Origin: Polydactylus sextarius
Taxonomy: Eukaryota > Chordata > Actinopteri > Polynemidae
Direction: 5' to 3'
DNA: 64,000 bases
Assembly (NCBI GenBank): GCA_016801845.1
Contig: CM028923.1
Span: 17,902,679 to 17,966,678, forward strand
This document shows positions 22,901-34,297 of the stretch, one piece after another. Below the pieces are notes generated by a model. It ran no database searches. It was not told the DNA's origin and was given only the letters and a program-made list of their open reading frames with translations. Each line of letters begins with the position of its first letter. Position 1 is the first letter of the stretch. Both the position numbers and the translations under genes were made by a program.

Positions 22901-25900
22901 GCTCAATATAGTAAAGTCCTGTAGTTTGTGTGTGAATATGACACTCACTCTCACAATTTAAAGGGAACATAGAATGTATATGAATATTGACTTTGACTAT
23001 TATAAACTGTTCTTTGAGGTCTCTGAATAGTGTATGTATTCATTAGACTTCATGACTGAGCTTTCACAGAACAGACTGTTTTACCACAGCAGTTTTTACT
23101 TTTAGAAATTACATATAAAGGAGGCCGAGACGGGCTTTGAGATTCTGGTATTTTCCGTTTGACATGCTAAACTCTTTATTGAGCAATGCCAAGGGCAATT
23201 ATTATCTTATTTCATTACATTATGATGTAATAGCTGATAGCTGTCCGTCTGGACCCTCCACAATCAACTCTTTAGGTTCAAATGTGCTGGAGTTCCCATT
23301 TCGTCCACCTCTGCTGCTCAGAGGGCATAGGCCTATGTGTGGCTTTAAGTTTAGTACTGCAAAAACTCTGGGTTAAATGAATGACCAGCTCCTGAAAGCA
23401 GAAAATATTGAAAGAGTTTTTTTTTTCCTACGGTCAGAAGATGTGCTGCATAAGTCATGTGGTCAGAATTATCCCATCAACTGTGACTCACTTACAGAGG
23501 AAATGAAAAGATTGAGTTTGTGGGTCAAACTTATGCACCAGAGACCTTCACCTAAAAATATCCACCTCTGTCCTCAGAGACCGTTCCTGCTATTTCGTTT
23601 TACTTAATTGCAGACGAAAAACATACACATGCATGCAGACACGCATCAGGAATGTTTTTCAACCTAAGAAGCATCAGAGCAAGCCACAACAGGGAGGGCC
23701 ACGTTGACATAGCAGAGAGCTACTGACGATTATTATACAGCCACGAAAACAAGGACCTGATATCATCGAGTCATTATTAACAAAAATGCTACTCAATGTG
23801 ACAACAGACAGTTTGAGAGGGAAAAACACTCTCATGACAAGTTAGGAGACTATTAAAAACAGATTAAACATCAGAGAGCGTCATGTAGCCAATGTTAACA
23901 CTTGGCTGTACCCACCAAAGTGGGCTGAGAATCTCAGGAGAGAGAAATTACAGGAGGCGTATTTGTTTACAGGCTATAAAGCATTTCCTCTGGCTTCATC
24001 AGCACCTGTGTTTTCACCCGCCACAAAACCAGCAGTATATCCAGCTGCATTAACACCATCATGAAACCACTGGCTTCCTTTCACGGACATTATTAACCTG
24101 CGTTCAAGGCTGCATTGTGTGTGTTTATGAATTCATATCTTTATGAAATGCATGTTCTTCTGTCTTCAAAATAATAAAGGTCCAGTATGCAGAAATCAAC
24201 TGCATCTATCTTCCAGAATCTATTCTAAAAGCAGTGGAGGAAATACTGAAACTCAGTATTTAAGTAAAATTACAAATAACTGCCAAAATTAACCTGACCC
24301 ATGCATTTGCAAGGGCAGCTGTGAACCAACTAAACTAATGGAGATACGGGTGTGACACATACCTGCCAAAACTGGGTCTAAAACATTTTTTAGTTATTAT
24401 CATAGTTCAAAGTAACAGAAACAAACAAAGACGGGTGCTCAAATCAACTAAGGAAATCGCAAGTCAAAAACAAAGGTGGAAATTCAAACAGAAATAAGCA
24501 CTTAAAAAACACAGTCTCAAACTAAATAAATGTAAACTTTTTTTTGCTTGGAATTTTGTGTACTTGATTTCTTAGTAATAAAAGTAGTAGTAAAAGTAAT
24601 ATGTGCAGATGTTTGCATGGTAACTATAATGATACATAAGTAACAAAATACCATCCTCCAGGTGTCTGTGAAGCCTACTAACAGAAATTATATCCCTTTA
24701 ACTTAATCGTTGTAAAAACCAAAGTGTAAATGTTACAAGATGGGGATTTTTGCAGGGGTTATCTGTGGGACTGTTTCCTAGCCAGGTGAAATAGTTCCCA
24801 AACTGCCAAGTTTTGTCTCTATACAATGATGGAGAATTGAAAACAATTTAAATGTATTTAGTAATGTCTTCTGGTCTTGCAGACACTTTTAATCTGAGTG
24901 AAAGTCAGTCTCTTACTCAAAGACGAACCACCAACCTTTCAAATTAGAGTTTGACCCTTATACTTCTTAGGCTACAACTGTCTAAACCAAAGTCATTTAC
25001 ATCCACAGTTTCCAACGAAACTACATGTACCACAAGGGCAGGTATCAGTCAAAAGCCCCTCACAATATTTGTCATGACAACAGTAGAGGAGGCTGTGACA
25101 ATAACATTTTGTTTGTATCATCTAAATCAACATAGATGATACAAACAAGACTTACATGATACAAACAAAATGCTGTCCAGTTCCTAAAAACTTCTATTAT
25201 ATATAGACTTCTATTTCACAGCTGCACAGTTTGACTTAACTGAACACTGGTGTATACAAATTGGCTCTGTGATTAAAGTGGCATTGGACCATACAGTAAA
25301 CATTCCATAAAAAAAGCACCAAAGTAAGGTCAGACTGCAAAGATAAGACATAAATGTTTAAATAAATCACTATAAACAGCATCTGCAGTCAGTGAATTCA
25401 GTTTTTAAGAATTGACAGGAGATCCTTGCAAATACAGTAACAGAAAAATGTATGAGTTTATGATAAAGAGAGTGCAGAAGAAGAGTGGGGGAGGAAGGTT
25501 TACAAGTGTGGACATGAAGACGGGAAAGGCCTGGGGACATAGAGGAGAGAAAAACATTAGAGTTGATTCACAGACATCACATGGCACATCAACACATACC
25601 TGTTTCTCTAACACAACTCACTAATGCCCCTTAATCTTCTCTCATACAAACCTCTGTCCCATTGTCATGAAGAACTCACACCTATTACCATGAATTAATG
25701 AATGTCTATGCCAGCTTTTTTCTTTTAGAGATGTTGACCTAATGAGAAATTATATATCAAATTACATAATGTATATTGTGTATGTTTATAGAGGAATGGT
25801 TACAATAACAGCCTTCAAACTGATTTTCATATGCAATAGAGATATTAACTGTTAGTTTTATACCTGTTATTAATGATGATGTTGTTGAGCCTTAAATCCA

Positions 25901-26350
25901 CACAGCAGACAGTGAAGTGTTGTTTTCCTTGTAAAAACACTAACTTAGCCTGATAACATCTTCACAGTGAGTGCCACGAGCCCCCATTAACCAGCATAAA
26001 AGTGCCACACTTGCATCCCATGCCAGCACATACAGACTTGAGAATGCTGAGTCCCTAACCCTCAGGGACACAGAGCAACTGATAACACACACATACTTGT
26101 GTTCCATGAAAAAAATGGAAGAAGGCACTAGAAGTTAAAAGAAAAAAAGGGGGCACAGTTGCATGATCACATTACCTGAGACAAACAGCTGCAGATTTAG
26201 AGAAAGATGGAAGCACAGATGGAGTAAACTGTAATGGAAGTATTTCATGCAGTGGTGGAAATACAAACATTAAAGGGACAGCTGCAATCACCGCAAGAAC
26301 AAAACTGAAACAAAAGAACACAAACATCAAATGTGGAAAAATTATTGGTT
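20000..26350. other. Intergenic DNA without recognised genes
   Basis: I see a GT tract near 20225-20249, a GT/CATG-rich stretch near 21575-21620, short CT runs near 22769, and the hairpin near 25.1 kb. Reading frames up to about 110 codons exist (for example 22007-21675 on -), but none resembles a family I know or has convincing splice context. Confidence 0.6.
25106..25171. repeat. Alternative hairpins with a triplicated tract
   Basis: attttgtttgtatca at 25106-25120 is the exact reverse complement of 25157-25171. An inner copy tgatacaaacaa at 25137-25148 can pair with the same left arm. Confidence 0.85.
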
Positions 26351-26379
26351 TAAACAATGTCGTGTAGAAAGACTCTGTA

Positions 26380-27330
26380 GTGCATCATGAGAGCAGCTGA
26401 GAAGATCATTGGTGCCTCTCTCCCCTCCCCACAGATCATCTTGGTAAAAGCTGCTAGCAGAGAGATGGTTAGCAAAGTCCTTGAGACCTTCACCAGGTAC
26501 TCAGTCAGGCCCAGCAGCTTTCCTTACGCTCGCAGACTTGAACACATGACTCACTTGATGTTCCTAGATACTGAGTGTATGTGGATGAGTAGTCTGTGAG
26601 GGGCCCTCTCACAGAGCCCAGGTATTAGCCCAGGTATTAACTGTCATAGGGGTGTTGTCATTGGTGGTTGGTGAGGTGTTAAAAACAGACAGGAAAGCAA
26701 AACAGCGCCTGTACTTCCTCTGCAAACTGAGAGGAGCAAGAGCTCTGGCCCCCATCATGTACTCTTTCTACAGAGGCACCATCGAAAGCATCCTGACCAG
26801 CTGCCTGTAAAACTGACTGCTGGGTGTCAGACCAGATAAGTCCACTGAGTTAGGCTCAGGCAGGAACAGGTGTTTATCTTATCCAAAGCTGTCCAGCCTT
26901 CCCCACCAGCAGACAAGCAGTGTCCATCGATGGCAAGCCAAAGCTGTAAAGAAGTTTTTGAGCTGTCTGCAGCCTGAAAGTAGTGACGTGTGTTACAGTG
27001 TCCTCCAGTCCCTGTCCCCATTCATGTACTGGCAGGTGCAGCACGACTGATTTCAGCCAATTATAACCTGACCAGAAGAACTCTACAGTTTTCTTCTGGA
27101 GACAACCAAGTTATTGGCAATCAAGATTCTTCCCCTGTAGGAAGTAGGTAGGTAGTGGCCATTTCCACTTAGACTTTGTGGTTTACACTTTCTCCATAAC
27201 ACCTTCCTAGTTCTTCTTCTGAAAACGCCTTCAAAGTCAAAATCAGGTTTATTGTCAAAACCATATGTACAGGTCATACACAGGATTGAAATTGCAGTGC
27301 TCCCTTGGCCCACAGTGTAACTCTAAAAAG
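26380..27330 (+). mobile_element. Degenerate retroelement remnants
   Basis: At 26387 the + strand reads MRAAEKIIGASLPSPQIILV, and near 26687-26807 it reads RKAKQRLYFLCKLRGARALA, IMYSFYRGTIESILTSCL. Both resemble C-terminal parts of non-LTR polymerases. A repeat tail (aatcaggtttattgtcaaaa) lies at 27239-27300. The pieces are not in one frame, and the boundaries are approximate. Confidence 0.4.
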
Positions 27331-28218
27331 AACTCTAAAAAACTTTTAAACATAACTCGTAAACATCTTATAAACATAATAATATAAAGAGTATATCACA
27401 ATATGAACATCAAATATTAACATAACAATAAGAGGCAGGACTCATAGCTCTTCCAGGTTTTTTGGTTTGTTTCTGCTGAAGTTGAGCAGGAAGTCCTGGC
27501 TGTATGTGTGCCTTTGTGAGGGAGGACGTAACAAAGAGGCAGACAAAAACACGGATGCTGACTTCTTGATTACAAATAAATACACTGGCATCAATGGCAT
27601 AGGCAGAAACAACCAATGGGGTAAACCTTGTCACATTATCCCTGACAGACCAGATTTCAAATTGGCTAGAAGGGTCCAAGTTGAAAGGCTGCCAATGACT
27701 ACAGCTGTCCAGAGATTGGACATCCCTTCCTAATGCCCCTCTGGACATCCTGCATGTCTGCAGGATATTGGTAAGATGCCTATCTGAGAGGACTCCTGCA
27801 GCAACTCCCACAGGTCAGCTCCCAGACACCTCTAGAAATGTTTATAAAAGTCTGCAGGGAGCCCATCCAGACAAAGAGCTCAACCCGGAACTGTCTGAGC
27901 CACAGAAACAGTGAGCTCCTCAAAGGCTTCTCCAGATTTAAAAAAAAAAAAAAAAAGGAGGTGGGAGCATCCATGTCTCTTACACTTGTGAAGTGTGACC
28001 TGGCCAGGGCTGCTTTAACCCTCTCTTGCAGAAAAGAACCTCATTCTTGTTTTTTTGGCTGAAGTCTGTCTAGCTGTTTTGCTGCCAGTAAACTAGTAAA
28101 CTACTTTCCAAATCCCAAATTTCTTTTTCTAAATCCTAAATGACTCTCCTGACTGTTACTGTAAAATGACTTGGTGGGTTGTTGACAAAACATTCCTGCT
28201 TCTCCGTGTTTCCCAGAA

Positions 28219-28400
28219 CGTCTGAAAAGTCTGACAGTGTCAGGCCAGGACTCAGAAGGGTATACCCTGGACAGTCGCCAGCTCGTCACAGGGCCACATA
28301 TAGACAAACAATACGTATAGATGAACAACCATTTGCACTCATATCCATACCTCGGGGCAATTTAGTATGCTCAATTCACCTATCCCCCCGGAGAGAGACC
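28219..28400 (-). mobile_element. SINE copy
   Basis: The + strand reads agggtataccctggacagtc then gccagctcgtcacagggcc, followed by aacaaccatttgcactc and ggcaatttagtatgctc. This is the reverse complement of the body of the tRNA-SINE family seen at 52.34 kb. Confidence 0.65.
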
Positions 28401-29397
28401 ACTGGAACTAAAAATAAAAGAACAGAAAACACTCCTGAGAGGGATAACTACAGGCTTAGAGTGATAACAAAGCTAATAACTAAGAACGCTCCTTACGGAG
28501 GAAAACAAATCAAAGAGATAAAACAGAACAGAAAGCGCTCAAAAGGAGGAACAAAACCCTATGGAAAAACGTCATTATTAAATCAAAACACACAGAGGCT
28601 CTAATCTAGCTATGAAAACTTATCAACAGTAAATCGCTGCAATGGAGGACAAAAAAACAGCTATGAACATTAACTTAAACTATGGCGATAACACGCTAAA
28701 TAAACTTACAAAACAAGGTTGCTCATTGTGAGGATTCTGGCAAAAAATGCTGTGAGAGGCAATCCTGTGGCTGTTACTGTGGGCTTGGGTGATCAGGACG
28801 GAAGACGAAACACACTGGCACAGAACAGAAGGAGATGCAGACTATTTAAGCACATGAGGGTAATGGGGAGCAGGTGGACACATTCAGGAATCAGGGATGA
28901 CAGACAGGTGACACACGACAAAGGGCAAGTGACCTGAAACGAGAGGAGAGTTAGACTTTCAAAATAAAACAGGAAATGACAAGACAAAAAACCCAGGACA
29001 AGACAGACCTCACTACGGTGTGACAGAAGACTTGGTCCTGTGGCAGTGCCACATAAAATGCCAGTAGGAGCTGCATCTGATTGTTGGTGAGATGTGAAAA
29101 CCTTCTTTAACTACATGATGGTCAGTGAAACCTACTGGGTGAATGTGGCTGCCCAGTAACCTGTTGCTGTAATCCAGATTGACGTAGAGCCTGTCCAACC
29201 TGGCTGCCCTCACTGTCCCATCCAACATGATGACCAAGATATTCTGCCTCACTTGAGAATACTTGAGCCTGCATAAATCTACCAGTCCTGACTCTGAAAC
29301 CAGAACCGTTTCTTTTCATCTAACATGCCTAATCCAACAATTTTCTGTAGTGTTAACACATTTTTCTTCTCAGGATCAGGAAAATAATCACTCACTT

Positions 29398-29769
29398 TCA
29401 CAGATTTACCAAAGGTCTTATCAAAGAACAGATTTGTCCTCTAGGGTCAGTGTCTGACACAGAGATGCAGTCATAGTCCATGTCATCATCTCCAGACTTT
29501 CCTCCAGCAGCAGCATAACTGTGGTCAGACTCAGCTATCTGTTCTCTCCTCCTACCTCTTACACTCTCTTTGTTCATCTCCTCTGCTCCTTTTCTTTCCT
29601 CTACCTGCTGTAACAGCTGTAGCCGCCGCATTGTCAGCCCAGGGCATGCCTCGGCCCTACCTGTGAGGACACGTGGCCTGCTTGTGGCCAACACCATCAC
29701 ACCATACATCCCCACCGAGGACACTGGCTCTGTGACACCTCTAACCACACAACTACAAGTGCAACACAA
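29398..29769 (-). CDS. Unassigned reading frame, possibly a coding exon
   Basis: A 123-codon open frame on the - strand has composition unlike the surrounding AT-rich DNA. It contains MRRLQLLQQVEERKGAEEMN, a basic RGRRR cluster, and an acidic end DDDMDYDCISVSDTD before the stop. A GTAGGG donor-like site preceded by CACAG lies near 29660. I do not recognise the family. It sits between ntn4 and usp44 and would be transcribed divergently from usp44. It could be an exon of an unlisted gene, a retroelement piece or chance. Confidence 0.25.
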   Translation of the reverse strand: MCCTCSCVVRGVTEPVSSVGMYGVMVLATSRPRVLTGRAEACPGLTMRRLQLLQQVEERKGAEEMNKESVRGRRREQIAESDHSYAAAGGKSGDDDMDYDCISVSDTDPRGQICSLIRPLVNL

Positions 29770-30729
29770 CTATCAAACATAATCAGAAAAACAGAGGAAA
29801 GGTTTGAAAACTACCAAAACTCACCACCATCCACTCTCACTAAGGCTTCACTCAGCACACTCACTGACAGACAGACAGAGAGAGAGAGAGGTGAGCGATA
29901 CAGAGAGATAGATAGTCTGTGAGAAAGCAGTATTACTCTATAAAGAGTATTTTTTCACAATTCTAGTAGCTGGCGTGGTTCTCTTCCTAGGTGTACAAGA
30001 AAGGATGAGTAGCAGTGAGGTTTTACAGGCAGTGGTTTTACAGTCGTGGCTTTGATCACTTAGTAACTTGGACAGTAGTGAGCGTTAGTGGTGCCACACT
30101 CCCCTCTAGTGGTAGAAAATTGCACTGCATTTAATATTTCATTAAAGCAGTAAGATTGTCTGTCGCCTCTTATTTTCATACGCATACATATTTACTCATG
30201 GGCCAACGTACTTTACTTGATTATTTTCTATCTTCTGCTTGCTCTATACCCCTTATTCAAACATTATAGTAACTATCCTACTTGTATTCTGCCGCTGTGT
30301 ATGCTTAAATGGACATACACAGATGGAGTTTATTCATTGACAGGGGCATTCACAGGCCGCTCTGTGAACTGTGTACAGTGATTAAAATGAGCTGAGCTGA
30401 TGAGTGGGCCTCATAATAAACTTAACTGCTTGTGTTTATTGGAAACAATAGCTCTGTATCACAAGAACTAAAGAACATCGGGGGTTGCTGTTTATTATTG
30501 GTTGTTGAAGTTAATTGTTCATCTTTCATTCATTAAAGAATAAAAGTGAGTGCACTTCCTCCGCCACAGTTAGTGACAACTGGTAGGAAACACATGACAA
30601 ATCACCTAACCCTCAATAACACTCACATGGAACTAATGTCAAACAGAAACGGAAACAAATGACCCTTCATTGACCTTTTCATAGTAATGTTGTTTTAATA
30701 GAAGTAAACACATTCGTCAACAACAACAA

Positions 30730-30926
30730 CTACTACGTCACGTATCGAGGACGCGCTCGAGCCAACACCACGCGACAGGGACTGACAAGATGGCGATCAT
30801 ATCAGAAACAGAAGAGTTTCTGCCGTGAAGGAGAGGCTCGGTACGGTGTTTTCTTTCTCCACAGAGCTCTCAGATAAACGTGTAACAGTAGATGATGGTA
30901 CATTTGTTCACGTGTGGACGCACCGG
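30730..30926 (+). promoter_or_regulatory. usp44: usp44 promoter and non-coding first exon (probable)
   Basis: The stretch is locally CpG-rich (tcacgtatcgaggacgcgc). It contains caagatggcg at 30787-30796, a YY1-type initiator motif, and a strong donor GTGAGT at 30927-30932. The next acceptor that fits is at 32569-32570, which would splice to the coding exon. The start site is inferred. The exon itself holds a short upstream ORF at 30790-30828. Confidence 0.55.
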
Positions 30927-32570
30927 GTGAGTTGGGGCTTTTTTCGGAAGCCGAGTCTGGCTTCGAGAGCTGACCTCCGGCTAACACACGAACTTGTTAC
31001 GATTATCGCTGTTAGCCTGGCTGGCTAATGCTAACTAGCATGCTAGGCTAATGCTAGCTAGGGTATTCTGATCTTCTGAATAAATATAATTAATGGGAAG
31101 AGCATACACAAGCAGTGCTTGTTTGGGTGGGACCTGCTTTTTATATCATATATGTTTACTTGCTGTTTTACATGTCTTTTGGAACTATTTATATTTTCTT
31201 TGTGTTTGATTTCATTATTCTGTAATCGCAACTCCTCTTGGCTGTATCAATTACACGTTAGCTGAGTTAGCAAACCTTAGCTGCGGACAGGTACTTCAAA
31301 GTTGAACTGTTACGACAAACCTCGACGTGTGTGTCGGTTTGCAGTACATTAGACCGCTGTACAGTTGGTAGGTGTGTTGGTGCAGTTTAAGTACTATGTG
31401 GAGTACAGACACTCGGAACCCCCGCAGTCACAACGACTCAGCAGGTAAAGCGCGCAAGGCTGCCGATAAAACTTCAGTGACACGACAAACTCCGTAGCTA
31501 CTCTGAAAACAAGCTTCACCTTATTTCCTTCACTAGATGCCACTCCTTGTTCATATCAAACCATTGGCATTGTTCCCAGAGCTGTGTGGCGATTACTACA
31601 ACCCTTAATGTAGCTAATCCGCTCTGAAGCTGCTGCTCGGACTGACAGATAAGTAATCTGCCGCGCTAGTGTGCGTTTATTGGTTATTGTGATCTGAAAC
31701 CAGCTGAAGGTTCACCCTTAAAGGATTTCATGCTCTGTGATTTAGTGGCACGTGGTTGGTTATCAACATAGCAGGGCCTGCCTGGATCCTTGACAGCTCT
31801 AAGATTTTATTAAGATAGACAGACGGTCAGACACTCTGATCATCACTTATTAAGCAAACACGCCCACTCCTGCACTGGAACTGGTAAACAAATGCGTGCT
31901 TTCATCTGATTTCTTTTAAAATGCGTTTCATGATCTCATGAGAGGGTACAGGTACTGCAAACAGTTGGATAACCTCATGACTCCATCATTTTCCTTCTCT
32001 GTTTCCTATCGGTCAGCTTTCTCTCCCTGGTTCCCCCTCTTTCAATAACCTAGCAAGGGTAGTCCTGTAGCCAGACAAAAGGCACAGCTTGGCCCCCTAG
32101 CTGAGGCTGGATGAGACTTACTATTGGATTTTTTTGAGTCTAGCTGTTATTCTGTCTTTGAACCAAAGTGTAACTTGTTCTTTAAACAGTGTTTTGGAAC
32201 TTTCTTGTTTGTTGTTAAATGTGTAAAAAAAAAAAAAAAAAACAGACTGGGATTTTCAGAGAGAGCTCTGTTTTTGAGAGGAAGTGTATGGCAACATGTT
32301 TATCAACCACTTACTTTACCACTGCAATATGTTACAGTTGAGAAATATTAATTGGAGACCATATTTTAGATAATAACTTAAATGTGTGATTTGATATGTT
32401 TAAAAGGAATAGGTGTAATAAGAATAAATGTCTATAATATTAAGAAAAACAGGTGTTCTCTCAAGTGTGTTTGACTTGTACAAGTATGAAAGGAAACAAT
32501 AGTATCTTTACCTGCTGTCTTGTTCCATCTATTCATCTTGACTAAGCAGATCTTTTCTCCTCTCCTCCAG
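30927..32570 (+). other. usp44 intron 1
   Basis: The interval runs from the inferred donor GTGAGT to the acceptor ctcctccag. A CTAGCATGCTAG palindrome lies at 31035-31046 within a gctaatgctaact-type cluster. No gene is visible. Confidence 0.5.
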
Positions 32571-32578
32571 ACACTGCC

Positions 32579-32638
32579 ATGGCCTGGTCCCATTTCTCAA
32601 GTCACCATGGTCACCATGGTGATATGAAGCTGATGTGA
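32579..32638 (+). promoter_or_regulatory. Upstream ORF in usp44 leader
   Basis: The 5' leader exon (from 32571) carries gccATGg, a strong Kozak context, opening a 19-codon ORF that ends TGA at 32636-32638. A second overlapping ORF of 6 codons starts at 32607 (accATGg). Both terminate before the main start at 32741. Such uORFs generally lower or condition translation of the main ORF; that effect is inferred here. Confidence 0.7.
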
Positions 32639-32740
32639 AACGTTGACACACACACATACGCGCACACACAGACTGACGCTCAAACAGTCAGTCAGTTATT
32701 GACTGACGCAGCCAGCCAGATTGGCAGGCAGGCGTGTGGA

Positions 32741-34297
32741 ATGGACAGGTGTAAGCATGTGGGGCGGCTGCGGCTGGCCCCAGACCACTCCATCCTCAAT
32801 CCCCAGAAATGGCACTGTGTCGACTGCAACACCACAGAGTCCGTATGGGCTTGCCTTGGCTGTGCTCATGTGGCATGTGGGCGTTACATTGAAGAACATG
32901 CTCTGCAGCACTTTCAGCAGCAGCGCCACCCATTGGCGATGGAGGTTAATGAACTTTATGTTTTTTGTTATTTGTGTGATGACTACGTCCTGAACGATAA
33001 TGCCACTGGAGACCTCAAGCTGCTTCGTAGTACACTCAGCGCCATCCAGAGCCAGCGCTATGAGGTTACCACCCGCAGTGGGCGCACCCTGCGCTCCGCT
33101 AGCATTGTCCCAGATGCACTGATGCCATCCGGTGCCCGTGAGCTGCAGCTGAGGGATGAGGACAGGATGTTTACTGCCCTCTGGCATCGCCGCAGGGCAC
33201 TTATGGGACGCATCTTCCGTTTCTGGTTCGGACTAACTGAATGTGGAAAGAAGAGGGAGGAAGAAGAGAGAAAGAGGGAGGAGGAGGAGGAACAGAAAAG
33301 GGAGTCAAGGGAGAGGAGACGGGCTCTAAAAAGGCAGCTACAGGAGGAGCTGGAAAACGCTCCTCTGAGGAAGAGTCGTCGTTTACGTCGGAAGAGCCAG
33401 AGAGTTGAAGAGGCAGCGGTGATAATACCATTTCGGAGGGCACGCAACAGGGTGAAAACACCTGTGCCAGCATCGCTCAGTCGCAGGCTACGGACTCAAA
33501 GTCCTGCATCTGCTACACCCAAAAAACCTAAAAGGACAAAAAAGGTCCAACCGACTCCCAAGTCCCGGACCCGTTCCTCTAGCATCAAGTCTAAGCCCAA
33601 AGCCCTCTCAGCGACCCCCCGTACTGCCCAGACACCTGTCCGACGCAAGCAGAATACCAAACAGGGTGGTTCTCCCTTTAAACGGCGTCCTACAGTCACT
33701 CCAGGAGTGACTGGGCTGAGGAACTTAGGCAACACCTGTTATATGAACTCCATCCTGCAGGTGCTGAGCCACCTACATGTTTTCAGGGAGTGCTTTCTGC
33801 GCCTGGACCTCACCCAGGCACTGGAGTTACTGGCATCTGCTGTTCACGGCCAACTGACAGGAAAGACCTTGTCCCAGTCCCCCCTGTCTCAGAGGAAGGG
33901 ACTCCAGACCAGCTCAGGCTCAGGGGCTGGGCTAAGTGGTGGGGCATCACGTGCTCGCAGCATGGAGCTGATACAACCCAAAGAGCCCAGCTCAAAGCAC
34001 ATATCTCTTTGCCATGAACTGCACACCTTGTTCCAGGTAATGTGGTCCGGCAAGTGGGCGCTGGTATCACCTTTTGCTATGCTCCACTCAGTGTGGCAGC
34101 TGATCCCGGCGTTCAGGGGCTACGCTCAGCAGGATGCTCAGGAGTTCCTGTGTGAGCTGCTGGACAAGGTGCAGCGTGAGCTGGAGAGCACTGGCAAGCA
34201 CACAACCACTTCCGGAGTCCCCCAGACACAGAAACGACTCATCAAGCAGGTGCTCAGCGTGGTCAACACCATCTTTCACGGGCAGCTTCTCAGCCAG
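32741..34297 (+). CDS. usp44: usp44 first coding exon (ZnF-UBP, linker, catalytic Cys)
   Basis: A single large exon encodes residues 1-519. It ends FHGQLLSQ before donor gtatga. Sequence after the basic linker, RRPTVTPGVTGLRNLGNTC, starts the peptidase domain. Confidence 0.96.

Noticed and set aside
27410..27811. 133-codon - strand frame
   Set aside because: It lies amid degenerate repeat sequence, resembles no family I know, has no splice sites of note, and the + strand is equally open.
32699..32740. Longer usp44 start 14 codons upstream of 32741
   Set aside because: The codon at 32699 is TTG, not ATG. The family protein begins with the MDRCKHVG-like sequence at 32741, whose ATG has a good context.
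32696..33473. Long - strand frames opposite the usp44 coding exon
   Set aside because: They are shadows of the usp44 frame, whose zinc finger and linker are clearly coding on +.
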